Assembly (NCBI GenBank): GCA_021737975.1
Contig: JAIPCZ010000015.1
Coordinates: 1-50,942, forward strand
Source: Polaromonas sp.
Lineage (GTDB): Bacteria > Pseudomonadota > Gammaproteobacteria > Burkholderiales > Burkholderiaceae_C
Reading direction: 5' to 3'
DNA: 50,942 bases
In this document: positions 12,072 to 23,155 of the stretch, piece by piece
How the letters are laid out: every line of letters starts with the position of its first letter
Numbering within the stretch: the first letter of the stretch is position 1
Notes under the pieces: model-generated
The model's input: the letters and a program-made list of their open reading frames with translations, nothing else
What the model was told of the DNA's origin: nothing
Databases searched by the model: none
Made by a program: the position numbers and the translations under genes

Positions 12072-13367
12072 TCACAGCAAAGCCACCGCAGCGCAGCCGC
12101 TGCGCACGGCGCCTTCCAGCGTGGCGGGGTAGGGGCCGGCCACATAGTCACCGCAGGCCAGCAGGCCCGGGGCAATCTCGGTTGGCGGACGTTGCAGGTT
12201 CGGGGCGCAGGCAAAAGTGGCGCGTTTTTCCAGCACTGTTTGCACCGGCTGCAAGCTCAGGCCAAGCTGGGCCCGCGCCTGCGCCAGCACCCGGGCTTGC
12301 AGCGTGGCGCGTTCGCCCTGGGCGGCGCTGACCACAAAAGCAAGCAGACCTTTTGGACCGCCAAGCCGGCCCCGGTCAAAGACAAACTGGGCCGGGTGTT
12401 GTGTGCTGCTGCGCAAGGCCAGCATCGCCAGCGGCAGCGTGGCATGCGGCGCCCAGGCATACACCGTGGCAATGGCCTCATGCTCCAGCGTCCGCGTGAC
12501 ATTGACCCAATGTTGCAGCTTTTCTGCCACGGGCGGGGGTGCGCCCTGGGCGCAGGCACTGATGATCTGCGCTGCATGGGGCGCCGAGGTGGCGAGGACC
12601 ACCGCGTCGAACAGCTCTTCCTGGACGCGCCATTGCCGGCCTTGCGCCTGCAGCGACTCAACCCGCTGGCCAAGTTTTATCAGGCCGCCACGCTCTTGCA
12701 CCCAATGGGCTGCCGCGTCAGGAAACAGGGCGCTCAGGTCAACCCGGGGCAGCAGCAGGCGCGAGCCGCCCGGCACGCCAAACAGGGCATCACGCATGAC
12801 CCGCAAGAACACCTGGGCGCTGGCTTGCTCGGGCGCCGTGTTGAGCGCCGACACACACAGCGGCTCGATCAGTCCGGTCTTGATTCTGGGTGGCAGGCGC
12901 TGGCAAAGTTCAGCCACGGTCAGCGTGTCTGCGCAGATGAAGCCCTTGACTTGCCAGCCCATAGCCGCGCGCAGCAGCGCCCCCTTGTCGGCCAGCGTCC
13001 AGCCCCGTGCTCTCAGGATGCCGCCCAGAGCGTCCAGCGGGGTCGGCCACGCGGCAAATTTCAGACCCTGGCCGTCGGGAAACTGCAGTGTCATGGGCAT
13101 GTCCAGCAGGGCATCTTGCGGTGAAATTCCCACCAGGCGCAGCAGTTGCAGTGTTTCGGTGTAGGCGCCGATCAAAATGTGCTGGCCGTTGTCCAATTGC
13201 GCCGGCGAGCCGTCCGGGAGCGCCTGGCTTGGGCTGGTGATCAAGACTCTGGCCCGGCCGCCGAGGGCCTGTGTCGCCTCGAATACCGTGACCTCGTGCC
13301 CGGACTCGGTGGCCTTGACGGCGGCAGCCATGCCGGCCCAGCCGGCGCCGATGATGGCAACTTTCAC
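12072..13367 (-). CDS. hpnE: Hydroxysqualene dehydroxylase
   Basis: FAD-dependent amine-oxidase/phytoene-desaturase-fold enzyme of 431 residues that reduces hydroxysqualene to squalene, the third step of the HpnCDE route. The N-terminal dinucleotide site VAIIGAGWAGMAAA is followed by VFEATQALGGRAR. The C-terminal FAD segment reads LLACGDYVAGPYPATLEGAVRSG (split here only for reading). Its start overlaps the end of hpnD by 4 bases (ATGA). The order hpnC-hpnD-hpnE on one strand is the standard squalene module. No squalene-hopene cyclase lies in the window, so the end product (hopanoid, sterol-like or C30 carotenoid) is not shown here. Confidence 0.92.
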   Translation of the reverse strand: MKVAIIGAGWAGMAAAVKATESGHEVTVFEATQALGGRARVLITSPSQALPDGSPAQLDNGQHILIGAYTETLQLLRLVGISPQDALLDMPMTLQFPDGQGLKFAAWPTPLDALGGILRARGWTLADKGALLRAAMGWQVKGFICADTLTVAELCQRLPPRIKTGLIEPLCVSALNTAPEQASAQVFLRVMRDALFGVPGGSRLLLPRVDLSALFPDAAAHWVQERGGLIKLGQRVESLQAQGRQWRVQEELFDAVVLATSAPHAAQIISACAQGAPPPVAEKLQHWVNVTRTLEHEAIATVYAWAPHATLPLAMLALRSSTQHPAQFVFDRGRLGGPKGLLAFVVSAAQGERATLQARVLAQARAQLGLSLQPVQTVLEKRATFACAPNLQRPPTEIAPGLLACGDYVAGPYPATLEGAVRSGCAAVALL

Positions 13368-14203
13368 AGCCGACCCAGCGCCTGAACTTTCCAGGCCAGC
13401 CAGAGCTTGCGCAGGGGCGTGAGGCTGATGCGCTGGTGCAGCACGGCAAAGTTGTCGCGCTCGATCTCGGCCAGCAGGGCGCGGTAAATGCTGGCCATCA
13501 TGAGACCGGGCTTCTGGGCGCGGCAGTCGACGGCAGGCAACAGGGCCAGCGCCTGGTCGTACAAACCCTCGGCACGCTGGGCCTGAAATCGCATCAGCGC
13601 CGTAAAACGGTCAGAGTAGCTGCCGTCCAGAATCTCCTGGGCGGTGACGCCGAACTGCTTCAATTCGTTGACTGGCAGGTAGATCCGCCCGCGACGCGCG
13701 TCTTCACCGACATCACGGATGATGTTGGTCATCTGCAGCGCTTGCCCCAGCGCGTGCGCGTAATCGGTGGTTTTGGGGTCGGTCTGGCCGAATATCTGCG
13801 CCGCCACCTCGCCCACCACACCAGCCACCAGGTGACAGTAACTTTGCAGGCCCGCATAGTCCAGGTAGCGGGTCTGGTTCAGGTCCATCTGGCAGCCCTC
13901 GATGACCGCTTGCAGGTGGCGCTCCTCAATCCGGTAATCTGCCGCCAGTGGCATCAGCGCCTGCAGCACCGGGTGGCTGGGCGTGCCGGCAAAGGCTTGG
14001 GCCACCTCGACGCGCCACCATTGAAGTTTGGTCGCGGCCACGCCAGGGTCGACCATGTCGTCCACCACATCGTCCACCTCGCGGCAAAAGGCATAAAAAG
14101 CGGTGATGGCGGCGCGCTTGGGCGCTGGCAAGAACAGAAAGGCGTAATAAAAACTGCTGCCAGAGGCGGCGGCTTTTTGCTGGACGTAGTCTTGGGGGGT
14201 CAT
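13364..14203 (-). CDS. hpnD: Presqualene diphosphate synthase
   Basis: Trans-isoprenyl diphosphate synthase-like enzyme of 279 residues that condenses two farnesyl diphosphates to presqualene diphosphate. Two aspartate-rich magnesium-binding motifs are visible: REVDDVVDD near the N terminus and NIIRDVGEDARRGRIYLP in the middle. SSFYYAFLFLP at the start is typical of HpnD. I chose the ATG at 14203 (MTPQDYVQQK); a longer frame reaches 14272, where it would overlap hpnC, and adds no family sequence. It lies 44 bases after hpnC and overlaps hpnE by 4 bases, consistent with a single transcript. Confidence 0.92.
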   Translation of the reverse strand: MTPQDYVQQKAAASGSSFYYAFLFLPAPKRAAITAFYAFCREVDDVVDDMVDPGVAATKLQWWRVEVAQAFAGTPSHPVLQALMPLAADYRIEERHLQAVIEGCQMDLNQTRYLDYAGLQSYCHLVAGVVGEVAAQIFGQTDPKTTDYAHALGQALQMTNIIRDVGEDARRGRIYLPVNELKQFGVTAQEILDGSYSDRFTALMRFQAQRAEGLYDQALALLPAVDCRAQKPGLMMASIYRALLAEIERDNFAVLHQRISLTPLRKLWLAWKVQALGRL

Positions 14204-14247
14204 GGGCGGTTCTGGGGTTGCGTCCGAGTTTAAACAGGTCGGGCGCA

Positions 14248-15117
14248 TCAGCGCATCCAAAGCGCCCGCCAAACCAGCACTGGCACATCCCGGGCGGTGA
14301 GTGTGGGCCTTGTGCGCCAGGTGGCAAAGTTCAGAGCCTCGATCTTGTCCAGGATGCGCAGGCCGCCTTGCACCACCAGGCGCAACTCCCAGCCGGCCCG
14401 GCCCGGGATGCGCCGCGCCAGCGGCGCGCCGGCTAGCATGAGCGCCCGGGCTTGCGCGGCGTAGGTGGTGATCAGACGTGTTGCGTTGTCACTTTGGCTG
14501 CCCGGCCGCAGGTCTGTGTCCTGCACGCCATGCGCGGTCATCGCCTGCTGCGAAGGGTACCAGCGCCCGCGCGCCACATCGGTCGACACATCCTGCCAGA
14601 AATTGATGAGCTGCAAGGCGCTGCAAATCTGGTCGCTCTGCTCCAGCGACAGCGCGTCGCTGATGCCATAAAGGTGCAGCAGCAGGCGCCCCACCGGGTT
14701 GGCCGAGCGGGTGCAGTAGTCGAGCAACTCGGCGTCATCACGGTAGCGGCGCCGCGCTGCGGTGTAACGAACGTCCTGCGAAAAGGCATCGAGCAAGTCG
14801 GCCAGCAGGGAAACGGGCAGCCTGAACGTGCGCAGCACCTCGCGCAGCGGGTCAAACACCTTCGGCCATTGGCCGCTGTGGGTCTGGTCGCCGGCAATGG
14901 CCAGCAGGTCAGCGCGGTACTGCGCCAGTGCTTCCAGCCTCTGCGCGGCGCAGGCATCACCTTCGTCGGCCAGGTCATCGGCTGTGCGGGCAAAGTGGTA
15001 AATGGCGGCAATGGCGGGGCGCAGGTGCGGCGGGCACAGCAGGGAGGCCACCGGGAAGTTTTCGTAATGCTCAACCGGCGGGCTGGAGGTGTGGGTGTTG
15101 GCGGGTGGCGTGTTCAC
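14248..15117 (-). CDS. hpnC: Squalene synthase HpnC (hydroxysqualene synthase)
   Basis: A 289-residue squalene/phytoene synthase-family protein that converts presqualene diphosphate to hydroxysqualene. It begins with the HpnC-type [13 protein letters not shown] and has the first Asp-rich motif in [12 protein letters not shown]. It also carries [23 protein letters not shown] and the second Asp motif in [17 protein letters not shown]. It is the first gene of hpnCDE(-hemH?). The start ATG at 15117 is divergent from clpB, so the 118-base space between them carries promoters for both directions. Confidence 0.92.
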   Translation of the reverse strand: MNTPPANTHTSSPPVEHYENFPVASLLCPPHLRPAIAAIYHFARTADDLADEGDACAAQRLEALAQYRADLLAIAGDQTHSGQWPKVFDPLREVLRTFRLPVSLLADLLDAFSQDVRYTAARRRYRDDAELLDYCTRSANPVGRLLLHLYGISDALSLEQSDQICSALQLINFWQDVSTDVARGRWYPSQQAMTAHGVQDTDLRPGSQSDNATRLITTYAAQARALMLAGAPLARRIPGRAGWELRLVVQGGLRILDKIEALNFATWRTRPTLTARDVPVLVWRALWMR

Positions 15118-15177
15118 AGGGGTGGGCGCAGAGATCGCCTATTGGGCAAGTTGGAGGGCAACTGTAGCAGGCGCAGG

Positions 15178-15205
15178 CTTGAAACCCGACGCATCGGCCC
15201 CATGT
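15178..15205 (+). promoter_or_regulatory. Sigma-32 heat-shock promoter of clpB
   Basis: CTTGAAA (15178-15184), a 13-base spacer and CCCCATGT (15198-15205) match the RpoH consensus (CTTGAAA, 11-16 bases, CCCCATnT) at every defined position. It lies 30 bases upstream of the clpB ATG, so the transcript would have a short leader. clpB is a classic RpoH target, which supports the call. Confidence 0.88.
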
Positions 15206-15235
15206 TCTGAACAATCCAATTCGAAGGGAACTCTC

Positions 15236-17824
<2,589 letters not shown>

Positions 17825-17874
17825 GGAGGAGTTGGCCGCTTAGGGCTGCATGATGACGCCGGCATGAAACCCTC

Positions 17875-17904
17875 GCCTGTCGGGCCTTCAAAGGCCTGGC
17901 AGGC
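17875..17904 (+). terminator. Probable terminator hairpin after clpB
   Basis: A 12-base-pair stem (17875-17886 with 17893-17904, two G-U pairs) has a TTCAAA loop and lies 50 bases after the clpB stop. The T run (17920-17928) is 15 bases away rather than adjacent, so termination may be weak or the hairpin may only protect the mRNA end. Confidence 0.5.
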
Positions 17905-17976
17905 GTGACTTGCCGTCCATTTTTTTTAAAACCCCCTTGGCTGTACCTTGCGGAATCTTCCCGCTAAGATTCAGGC

Positions 17977-19194
17977 ATGACCGCCACCAGCCAAACCCTA
18001 GCCCTCTCCGTTCCCCTCAAGCAAGATGCCAGCATCATTGGGCTGGTGAGCCTGGCCCATGCGTCCTCGCATTTTGGTCATCTGTTGCTGCCGCCGTTGT
18101 TCCCGGTGTTCATGGTGGAATTTGGCTTGAGTTTTTCGCAGCTTGGTGCGCTGATGAGCGTGTTCTTCGTGGTGTCTGGCATTGGCCAGGCGTCGGCCGG
18201 TTTTTTCGTGGACAAGGTGGGGGCACGACCCATGCTGTTTGCGGCACTGGCCCTGTTTGCGCTGGCGGCTTTGCTGGCCTCCACGGTGACAGGCTACGGC
18301 GGGCTGTTGATGGTGGCGGCGCTGGCCGGCCTGGCCAATGCCACTTTTCACCCGGTGGATTTCACCATTTTGAACCAGCGCGTCTCGGCGCCGCGCCTGG
18401 GCCACGCTTTCAGCGCGCATGGCCTCACGGGCAATCTGGGCTGGGCGGCGGCCCCGGTGTTTTTTGCCACCGTCACCGTGATGAGCAACTGGCGCACGGC
18501 CTATGTCCTGGCGGCGCTGCTCTACGTGGGCGTGCTGGCGCTGATGTGGTTGCAGCGGGACAAACTCAAAACCCAGGCGGTGGTGCACCACGCCGACAGC
18601 CCGGCCGAGCACAGCATGGCCTTCATGAGGTTGCCCGTGGTGTGGTGGTGTTTTGCCTTCTTTCTGCTTTCCACCATGACGCTGGCGGTGGTGCAGAGTT
18701 TTTCGGTGTCCATTCTCAAGGCCATGCACGGCATCAGTTTTGAATCAGCCACCCTGACGCTCACGGCCTACATGTTGTGTGGCGCCCTGGGCATGTTTGT
18801 CGGTGGTTTCGTGGCCGGAAAATCACGCCACAGCGACCGCGTGGTGGCGCTGTCGATGTCAGTTGGGGCCGTATTGCTGGCGCTTTGTGCCACCGGATGG
18901 TTGGGTGGCACGCTGACCATGGTGGTGCTGGCTGTCACCGGTTTTGCCGTTGGCATAGGCGGGCCGTCGCGCGACATGATGATAAAAAAAGCCACACCCA
19001 AAGGCGCCACGGGCCGGGTCTATGGCCTGGTTTATTCAGGGCTGGACACCGGCTTTGCCATTTCCCCGCTGCTTTTTGGGGTCTTCATGGACCGCGGCTG
19101 GTACGGCGCCACACTGTTGGGTGCCGCAGCTGTTTTGCTTTTGAGCGTGGTGGCGGCGCTGGGGGTGGGTCAGCGCACGCTTGTCAAATCCTGA
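17977..19194 (+). CDS. MFS transporter, Fsr-like
   Basis: Inner-membrane major facilitator transporter of 405 residues with about 12 hydrophobic segments. Early features are SLAHASSHFGHLLLPPLFP and, between helices 2 and 3, the MFS loop DKVGARPML. The histidine-rich start and the NATFHPVDFTILNQR segment resemble the fosmidomycin-resistance (Fsr)-like subgroup of efflux proteins. The substrate cannot be read from sequence. The ATG at 17977 follows a weak AGG. The stop codon is one base from the stop of the convergent rhodanese gene, leaving no room for a terminator between them. Confidence 0.82.
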   Translation: MTATSQTLALSVPLKQDASIIGLVSLAHASSHFGHLLLPPLFPVFMVEFGLSFSQLGALMSVFFVVSGIGQASAGFFVDKVGARPMLFAALALFALAALLASTVTGYGGLLMVAALAGLANATFHPVDFTILNQRVSAPRLGHAFSAHGLTGNLGWAAAPVFFATVTVMSNWRTAYVLAALLYVGVLALMWLQRDKLKTQAVVHHADSPAEHSMAFMRLPVVWWCFAFFLLSTMTLAVVQSFSVSILKAMHGISFESATLTLTAYMLCGALGMFVGGFVAGKSRHSDRVVALSMSVGAVLLALCATGWLGGTLTMVVLAVTGFAVGIGGPSRDMMIKKATPKGATGRVYGLVYSGLDTGFAISPLLFGVFMDRGWYGATLLGAAAVLLLSVVAALGVGQRTLVKS

Positions 19195-19195
19195 G

Positions 19196-20350
19196 TCAAT
19201 GGCCCTTGATGGTGTAGCTTCCGTCTTTCAGCCATTTGATCTCGGCATCCAGAAACACGGTTTTGAGTGCTGGTTTGTAGAGCTTGACCATGTCATGGGC
19301 TTCCCCACTGCGTCCTCCCGCGCCGCAAAAGAAGATGATGGGCTTGTCGGTCGGCAGTTTGTCGATGTTTTTCTCCAGGGCATTAACCGGCATGTTGATC
19401 GCGCCCTTGAAGGTGCCGGTGGCAAATTCCGACGCATCACGCACGTCGATCAAGTGCACGGTGTCAGGTGCTTCCTTGTAAATGCGCTCGAACGAGGCCA
19501 CGGTGATGGTGCCTGACTCCTTGCCGGCCTCCATGACCGGTGCCTTGGCTGCGGGCGCCGTTGCGGCGCTTGCCGTGGGGCCCGGGCCATAGGCTTTGGC
19601 CCAGGCCGGGTAACCTTCAGGCACGACCTTGACGTTGGTGTAACCGAGTTTGATGGCCTTGGCAGCCGAGTCGTTGCTCAGCTTGCAGGCCAGGCCGTCG
19701 CAATAAAAGAACAGCGCGGCGGCCTTGTCGGCAGGCAGCATCTCAGGCGCCAGTTTGTCAAACTGTGAATCGGGCAAATTGATGGCGCCCGGGATGTGGC
19801 CGACATCGTACTTGCGCGCCTTGGGTCGTGCGTCGATGAGTGTCATCGGTGCTTTTTCATCCATCAGTTTCTTGAGGTGCGCCACACTGACGGCATGCAG
19901 GTTGCCGTTCTTGATCCAGTCCGGGAAGCCTGCCGCGTAGACCCGGATGTTGGTGTAACCCAGTTTCTCTGCCTTGAAGGCGGAGTTGTGGCTCAGGATG
20001 CACTCGGGCCCATCGCAATAAAAAACCAGCAAGGAGGCTTTGTCTGGCGGAAGCATCGTGGGTGCCAGCTTGTCAAACATCGAGTCAGGAATATTGATTG
20101 CGGTCTGGATGTGACCGAGATCGTATTTGCGCGCGGCGGGACGCGAGTCAACCACCACCACGCCATCGATTTTTGGCACCACGGCCTGCTGCTTGACAAA
20201 ATCAACGTCGACCAGCTTGGTATACCAGTTGGCCTTGGGCTGCACGGCAGCGGCATCCTGTGCCAGCGCGGCGGTTGAAACCAGGGCCCCTGCGCTCATC
20301 ATCAGGGCGGCCAGAATGGCACCATAGAGCGGAATTTTTCTTAATTTCAC
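19196..20350 (-). CDS. Periplasmic protein with three rhodanese domains
   Basis: A 384-residue exported protein. A signal peptide (about 1-30, ending TAALA-QD) is followed by three tandem rhodanese domains with candidate sulfur-accepting cysteines Cys112 (FYCDGPEC), Cys217 (FYCDGLAC) and Cys342 (FFCGAGGRSG). Domains 1 and 2 are close repeats (KYDLGHIQTAINIPDS versus KYDVGHIPGAINLPDS) and look like an internal duplication; domain 3 is divergent and follows an Ala/Pro-rich linker (~255-275). Rhodaneses move sulfane sulfur or sense it. It is the last gene of the octaheme cytochrome operon, which points to a role in sulfur oxyanion or polysulfide handling in the periplasm (inference). Confidence 0.87.
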   Translation of the reverse strand: MKLRKIPLYGAILAALMMSAGALVSTAALAQDAAAVQPKANWYTKLVDVDFVKQQAVVPKIDGVVVVDSRPAARKYDLGHIQTAINIPDSMFDKLAPTMLPPDKASLLVFYCDGPECILSHNSAFKAEKLGYTNIRVYAAGFPDWIKNGNLHAVSVAHLKKLMDEKAPMTLIDARPKARKYDVGHIPGAINLPDSQFDKLAPEMLPADKAAALFFYCDGLACKLSNDSAAKAIKLGYTNVKVVPEGYPAWAKAYGPGPTASAATAPAAKAPVMEAGKESGTITVASFERIYKEAPDTVHLIDVRDASEFATGTFKGAINMPVNALEKNIDKLPTDKPIIFFCGAGGRSGEAHDMVKLYKPALKTVFLDAEIKWLKDGSYTIKGH

Positions 20351-20378
20351 GGTGAACTCCTTTTAAAAAGACTTGTGA

Positions 20379-20410
20379 GTCAGACCACTCACGTAGCGAC
20401 GTGCTCTGAC
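20379..20410 (-). repeat. Intercistronic hairpin between cytochrome c and rhodanese genes
   Basis: GTCAGA (20379-20384) pairs with TCTGAC (20405-20410), and inside them CACGT (20390-20394) pairs with ACGTG (20399-20403) around a 4-base loop. It lies in the 75-base gap inside the operon. No T run follows on the minus strand, so partial termination or mRNA processing that sets the ratio of the flanking products is more likely than full termination. Confidence 0.45.
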
Positions 20411-20425
20411 CCCAACTGATTAGGC

Positions 20426-20818
20426 TTAGCTGCAACTTGCAGGGGAATCGCCGTCTTTGGCGCCCTTGAGCAGGAAGGCCTTGATATCTTCAAAGAGTTC
20501 CTTGTCGGGGGTGTCGGCAAACTTGGCTGCCGCCTTGTTGGTCGCCTTGATGCTGGCCCGGTATTCCTTGCCGATGTATTTGCTCACGGTGTCCTTGCCC
20601 TTGGCATGTTTGTCGGTGAGCAGATAGGCCGTCCATTCGGCCTTGGTCTTGGTGCTGGGGTTGATCGACCCAACCGGTGAGGCCACGTGGCACGAGGTGC
20701 AGACGCTGCGGTAGTAAACCCGGCCACGTTTCCAGTCTGCGTCGTACGCCTGCGCAGAAAAAGAGGCACCCATCAAGGCGAGCAGGGCGGCAACGGGTAA
20801 AGATGTGCTTAATTTCAT
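20426..20818 (-). CDS. Small periplasmic monoheme cytochrome c without a methionine ligand
   Basis: A 130-residue exported cytochrome. The signal peptide is residues 1-24 (ending SAQA-YD), and one heme site Cys40-Thr-Ser-Cys43-His44 follows. The mature part contains no methionine at all. The usual His/Met axial pair is therefore impossible; the only other histidine is in TDKHAKGKD, so His/His or a Lys-ligated or five-coordinate heme must be considered. It sits between the cytochrome b gene and the triple rhodanese and probably carries electrons between the membrane cytochrome b and the octaheme protein. Confidence 0.88.
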   Translation of the reverse strand: MKLSTSLPVAALLALMGASFSAQAYDADWKRGRVYYRSVCTSCHVASPVGSINPSTKTKAEWTAYLLTDKHAKGKDTVSKYIGKEYRASIKATNKAAAKFADTPDKELFEDIKAFLLKGAKDGDSPASCS

Positions 20819-20851
20819 GATGACTCCTAGAAAAAATGATGAGGACGAGGA

Positions 20852-21460
20852 TTAATGTTTCGACGATTCGATTTCTTCCCAGCCGGTGATCATGGCTTTG
20901 ATCTGGGAAGTGAGCTTGTGCCCGGTCGTTGCCAGATACAGGTGCGAAATCAAAAACGCCAGCATCAGGAACGCACCCGCGGTGTGGGCGGTGGCGATCC
21001 ACTCCAGTTGCAGGGCGCTCAAGCCCCAGGCCGACCAATCGGCGTAAAAGAGGTAGAGCCAGCCGGTAATCCAAAGCAGCGGGCTGAGCAGTGTCAGGAT
21101 CAGCAGGTAGGTGATGCGTTGCAGCGGGTTGTGCTTCAGCACGGATGTGGGCCTGAACGGATGCGGCTCATCCTTGAAGATGCCCGAAGAGTAGTAATGC
21201 ATGATCGCCACCACCTTGTCCGTGGTCGGGATGTACTGGCGCCATTCGCCGGTCGTGACGTGCCAAAAGATGGCAAAAATCCAGAGACCTACCAGGGCCC
21301 AGGCGGCAATGGTGTGATAGCCCACCGCTTGCTCAAAACCGAACAGCTTGTAGGTGCCGTGAATCTCGAAGCCCGACACCATCAGGAAGATGATCAGGGA
21401 GGCTTGCGACCAGTGCCAGAAGCGCACAAAACCCTTGAATAAATAGACACGTTCAGTCAT
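20852..21460 (-). CDS. Membrane cytochrome b (b561/hydrogenase-type)
   Basis: A 202-residue inner-membrane protein with four main hydrophobic helices and histidines placed for two b hemes: FVRFWHWSQA near the start, VGYHTIAAW and AIFWHVTTGEW in the middle, and TAHTAGAFLMLAFLISHLY near the end. This matches the cytochrome b/b6 family of quinol-oxidising subunits. Twelve bases separate its start from the octaheme gene upstream. It would exchange electrons between the quinone pool and the periplasmic cytochromes of this operon. Confidence 0.87.
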   Translation of the reverse strand: MTERVYLFKGFVRFWHWSQASLIIFLMVSGFEIHGTYKLFGFEQAVGYHTIAAWALVGLWIFAIFWHVTTGEWRQYIPTTDKVVAIMHYYSSGIFKDEPHPFRPTSVLKHNPLQRITYLLILTLLSPLLWITGWLYLFYADWSAWGLSALQLEWIATAHTAGAFLMLAFLISHLYLATTGHKLTSQIKAMITGWEEIESSKH

Positions 21461-21471
21461 TTTGATTCTCC

Positions 21472-23079
21472 TTAAGCCTTGCGGCGTAAAACGATACGCA
21501 TCGCGCCATGACCGAGCACGGCAAGCAGCGTCAGTAGCGCCAGGCCCCAGCCCAACTTGTCAAGCAGGGGGTTGGCACCGCTGCCTGGCATGTAAATCCC
21601 AGCCAAGCCGGCCAGCCGGCCGTCCCTGGCGTGGCATTCCACACAGCCCAGTGCCTTGTCCTTGGGTGCCACCATGTGGGTGATGGGCCAGTCCATCTGG
21701 GTCTTGACGAAGCCAAACTTGCCAGAGTAGGGCACGCCTGACACCTTCACGCCGGCCTGAAGGGCCTTGTCCCACTCCAGATTCTTCCAGTAACCGGTGT
21801 CATCGTTGCCTGCGGTGTGGGGTGTCAGCAGGGTCATGTTGACGGTGTCATAGGGCTGTTTGCCGCCAAAACGCTTGACGGGCCAGATCATGGACTTGCC
21901 GTCGGTCGGGCTGCCACTCAGCTTGTTGATGTGGGTCACGTCGGCATTCACATCCAGCTTGTCGGTCTTCAGGGTGTAGTTGACCTGGCCGTTGAACCAC
22001 ACATAGGTCGGCTTGACGTTCTCGGCCATGATGAAGTCGCCCTTGCGCGACTCATAGGTGATGTGCCCCTTGGTGTCCTTGCGGGTGATCTGCTCACCTT
22101 TTTCATCGCGCTGCCCAGCGGTGGACCAGTCCCAGTTCATCTTGGTGGCAATGCCGCCGCGGGCAAACTCAGGGATGTGGCAGGTCTGGCAAGCCAGTTT
22201 GGTGGCGTGCTGGTTGAGCCGGGCTTCCTGTTTGTGCGGCACGTTGCCATGGCAGGAAACACAGGTGGCGGGGTTGCCCTGGTCGGTGGCACCGCGCAGG
22301 TGGGCACCCGCGGCATCCTTGGCGGTTGGCGCGTAACGGCTGCCGGCGACATCGTGGCTGGAGGTCTTGTGGCAGGTGCCACAGGTGAAATCCAGGCCCG
22401 AGGCATCCATGTGCACATCGAGTTCTTTTTCAGGTGCGGCCAGTGAGCTGTCCATGTCGCCGTGTTTCACACCGTCACCGCCGCCGCCGTTAAAGTGGCA
22501 GCTGCCGCAGGTGTCGCGGCTGGACTTGCCCACCTTCTGGGCGATTTTGGACAGGTCGATCGCCTTGAGAAACTTGCCGGAACCCGGAGGGAATTCCAGG
22601 TCCTTTGTGACCACATTGCCCGCCAGTCCGGACGGTTTTTTGTAGTTGCCGGTGGTGTCGTGGCAAACCACGCAGTCGACGTTTTCTTCGGATGTGAAGT
22701 CAAAGCTGGCATCTTTCCAGCCGTAACCCACGTGGCAGCTGTTGCAGGCTGCTTCGTTGGAGGCAATGGAAATGCAGAAGTTGTTAACCACGTTTTTCTT
22801 GCCGAGCAGCTGGCCGGTGTCAGGGTTTTTGTATTCCCATTTCCAGTGCTTGGTGCGGTGTATCTGGCCTGCAGCCTCGGTATGGCAACTCAGGCAGGCC
22901 TTGGTGACCTCCGGGCCGGAGGCAAACTCGCGTTGCAGTTCCTCGAACTTGGTGTGGTCGGCCGTGGTGTTGAGCTTGACCGACTTGGGTTCCTCTGCGC
23001 TGGCAACGCCCAGTGCAGCGAACCCCATCCAGCCGGCTAAACAGACCGCTAGCGCGATGCGGCTTGACTTGGACATCAT
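21472..23079 (-). CDS. Octaheme tetrathionate reductase-family cytochrome c
   Basis: An exported multiheme cytochrome of 535 residues. Signal peptide 1-28 (ending VASA-EE). Eight CxxCH sites begin at Cys62, 112, 136, 191, 233, 273, 297 and 479, and a C-terminal membrane anchor spans ~509-530 followed by LRRKA. The family (Shewanella OTR) reduces tetrathionate in vitro and also nitrite and hydroxylamine, using a Lys-ligated heme. GKKNVVNNFCISIASNEAACNSCHVGYGW is the region where I would look for that lysine (quoted in two parts: residues 93-110 and 111-121). The frame starts at a TTG at 23085, but ATG 23079 has AAAGG at good spacing. It heads a four-gene operon with an FNR-type box upstream, suggesting anaerobic respiration. 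The physiological substrate is not known. Confidence 0.88.
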   Translation of the reverse strand: MMSKSSRIALAVCLAGWMGFAALGVASAEEPKSVKLNTTADHTKFEELQREFASGPEVTKACLSCHTEAAGQIHRTKHWKWEYKNPDTGQLLGKKNVVNNFCISIASNEAACNSCHVGYGWKDASFDFTSEENVDCVVCHDTTGNYKKPSGLAGNVVTKDLEFPPGSGKFLKAIDLSKIAQKVGKSSRDTCGSCHFNGGGGDGVKHGDMDSSLAAPEKELDVHMDASGLDFTCGTCHKTSSHDVAGSRYAPTAKDAAGAHLRGATDQGNPATCVSCHGNVPHKQEARLNQHATKLACQTCHIPEFARGGIATKMNWDWSTAGQRDEKGEQITRKDTKGHITYESRKGDFIMAENVKPTYVWFNGQVNYTLKTDKLDVNADVTHINKLSGSPTDGKSMIWPVKRFGGKQPYDTVNMTLLTPHTAGNDDTGYWKNLEWDKALQAGVKVSGVPYSGKFGFVKTQMDWPITHMVAPKDKALGCVECHARDGRLAGLAGIYMPGSGANPLLDKLGWGLALLTLLAVLGHGAMRIVLRRKA

Positions 23080-23155
23080 CTGCAACCTTTCATTGGTTAG
23101 TTTTAATATTCGGAATTAGTGATATGCATTTTGATGATCTCGCCCGTCATTTGCT

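Noticed and set aside
12020-12214. 65-residue N-terminal extension of ferrochelatase
   Set aside because: It overlaps the hpnE coding end on the same strand in another frame and has no ferrochelatase similarity; ATG 12019 is the family start.
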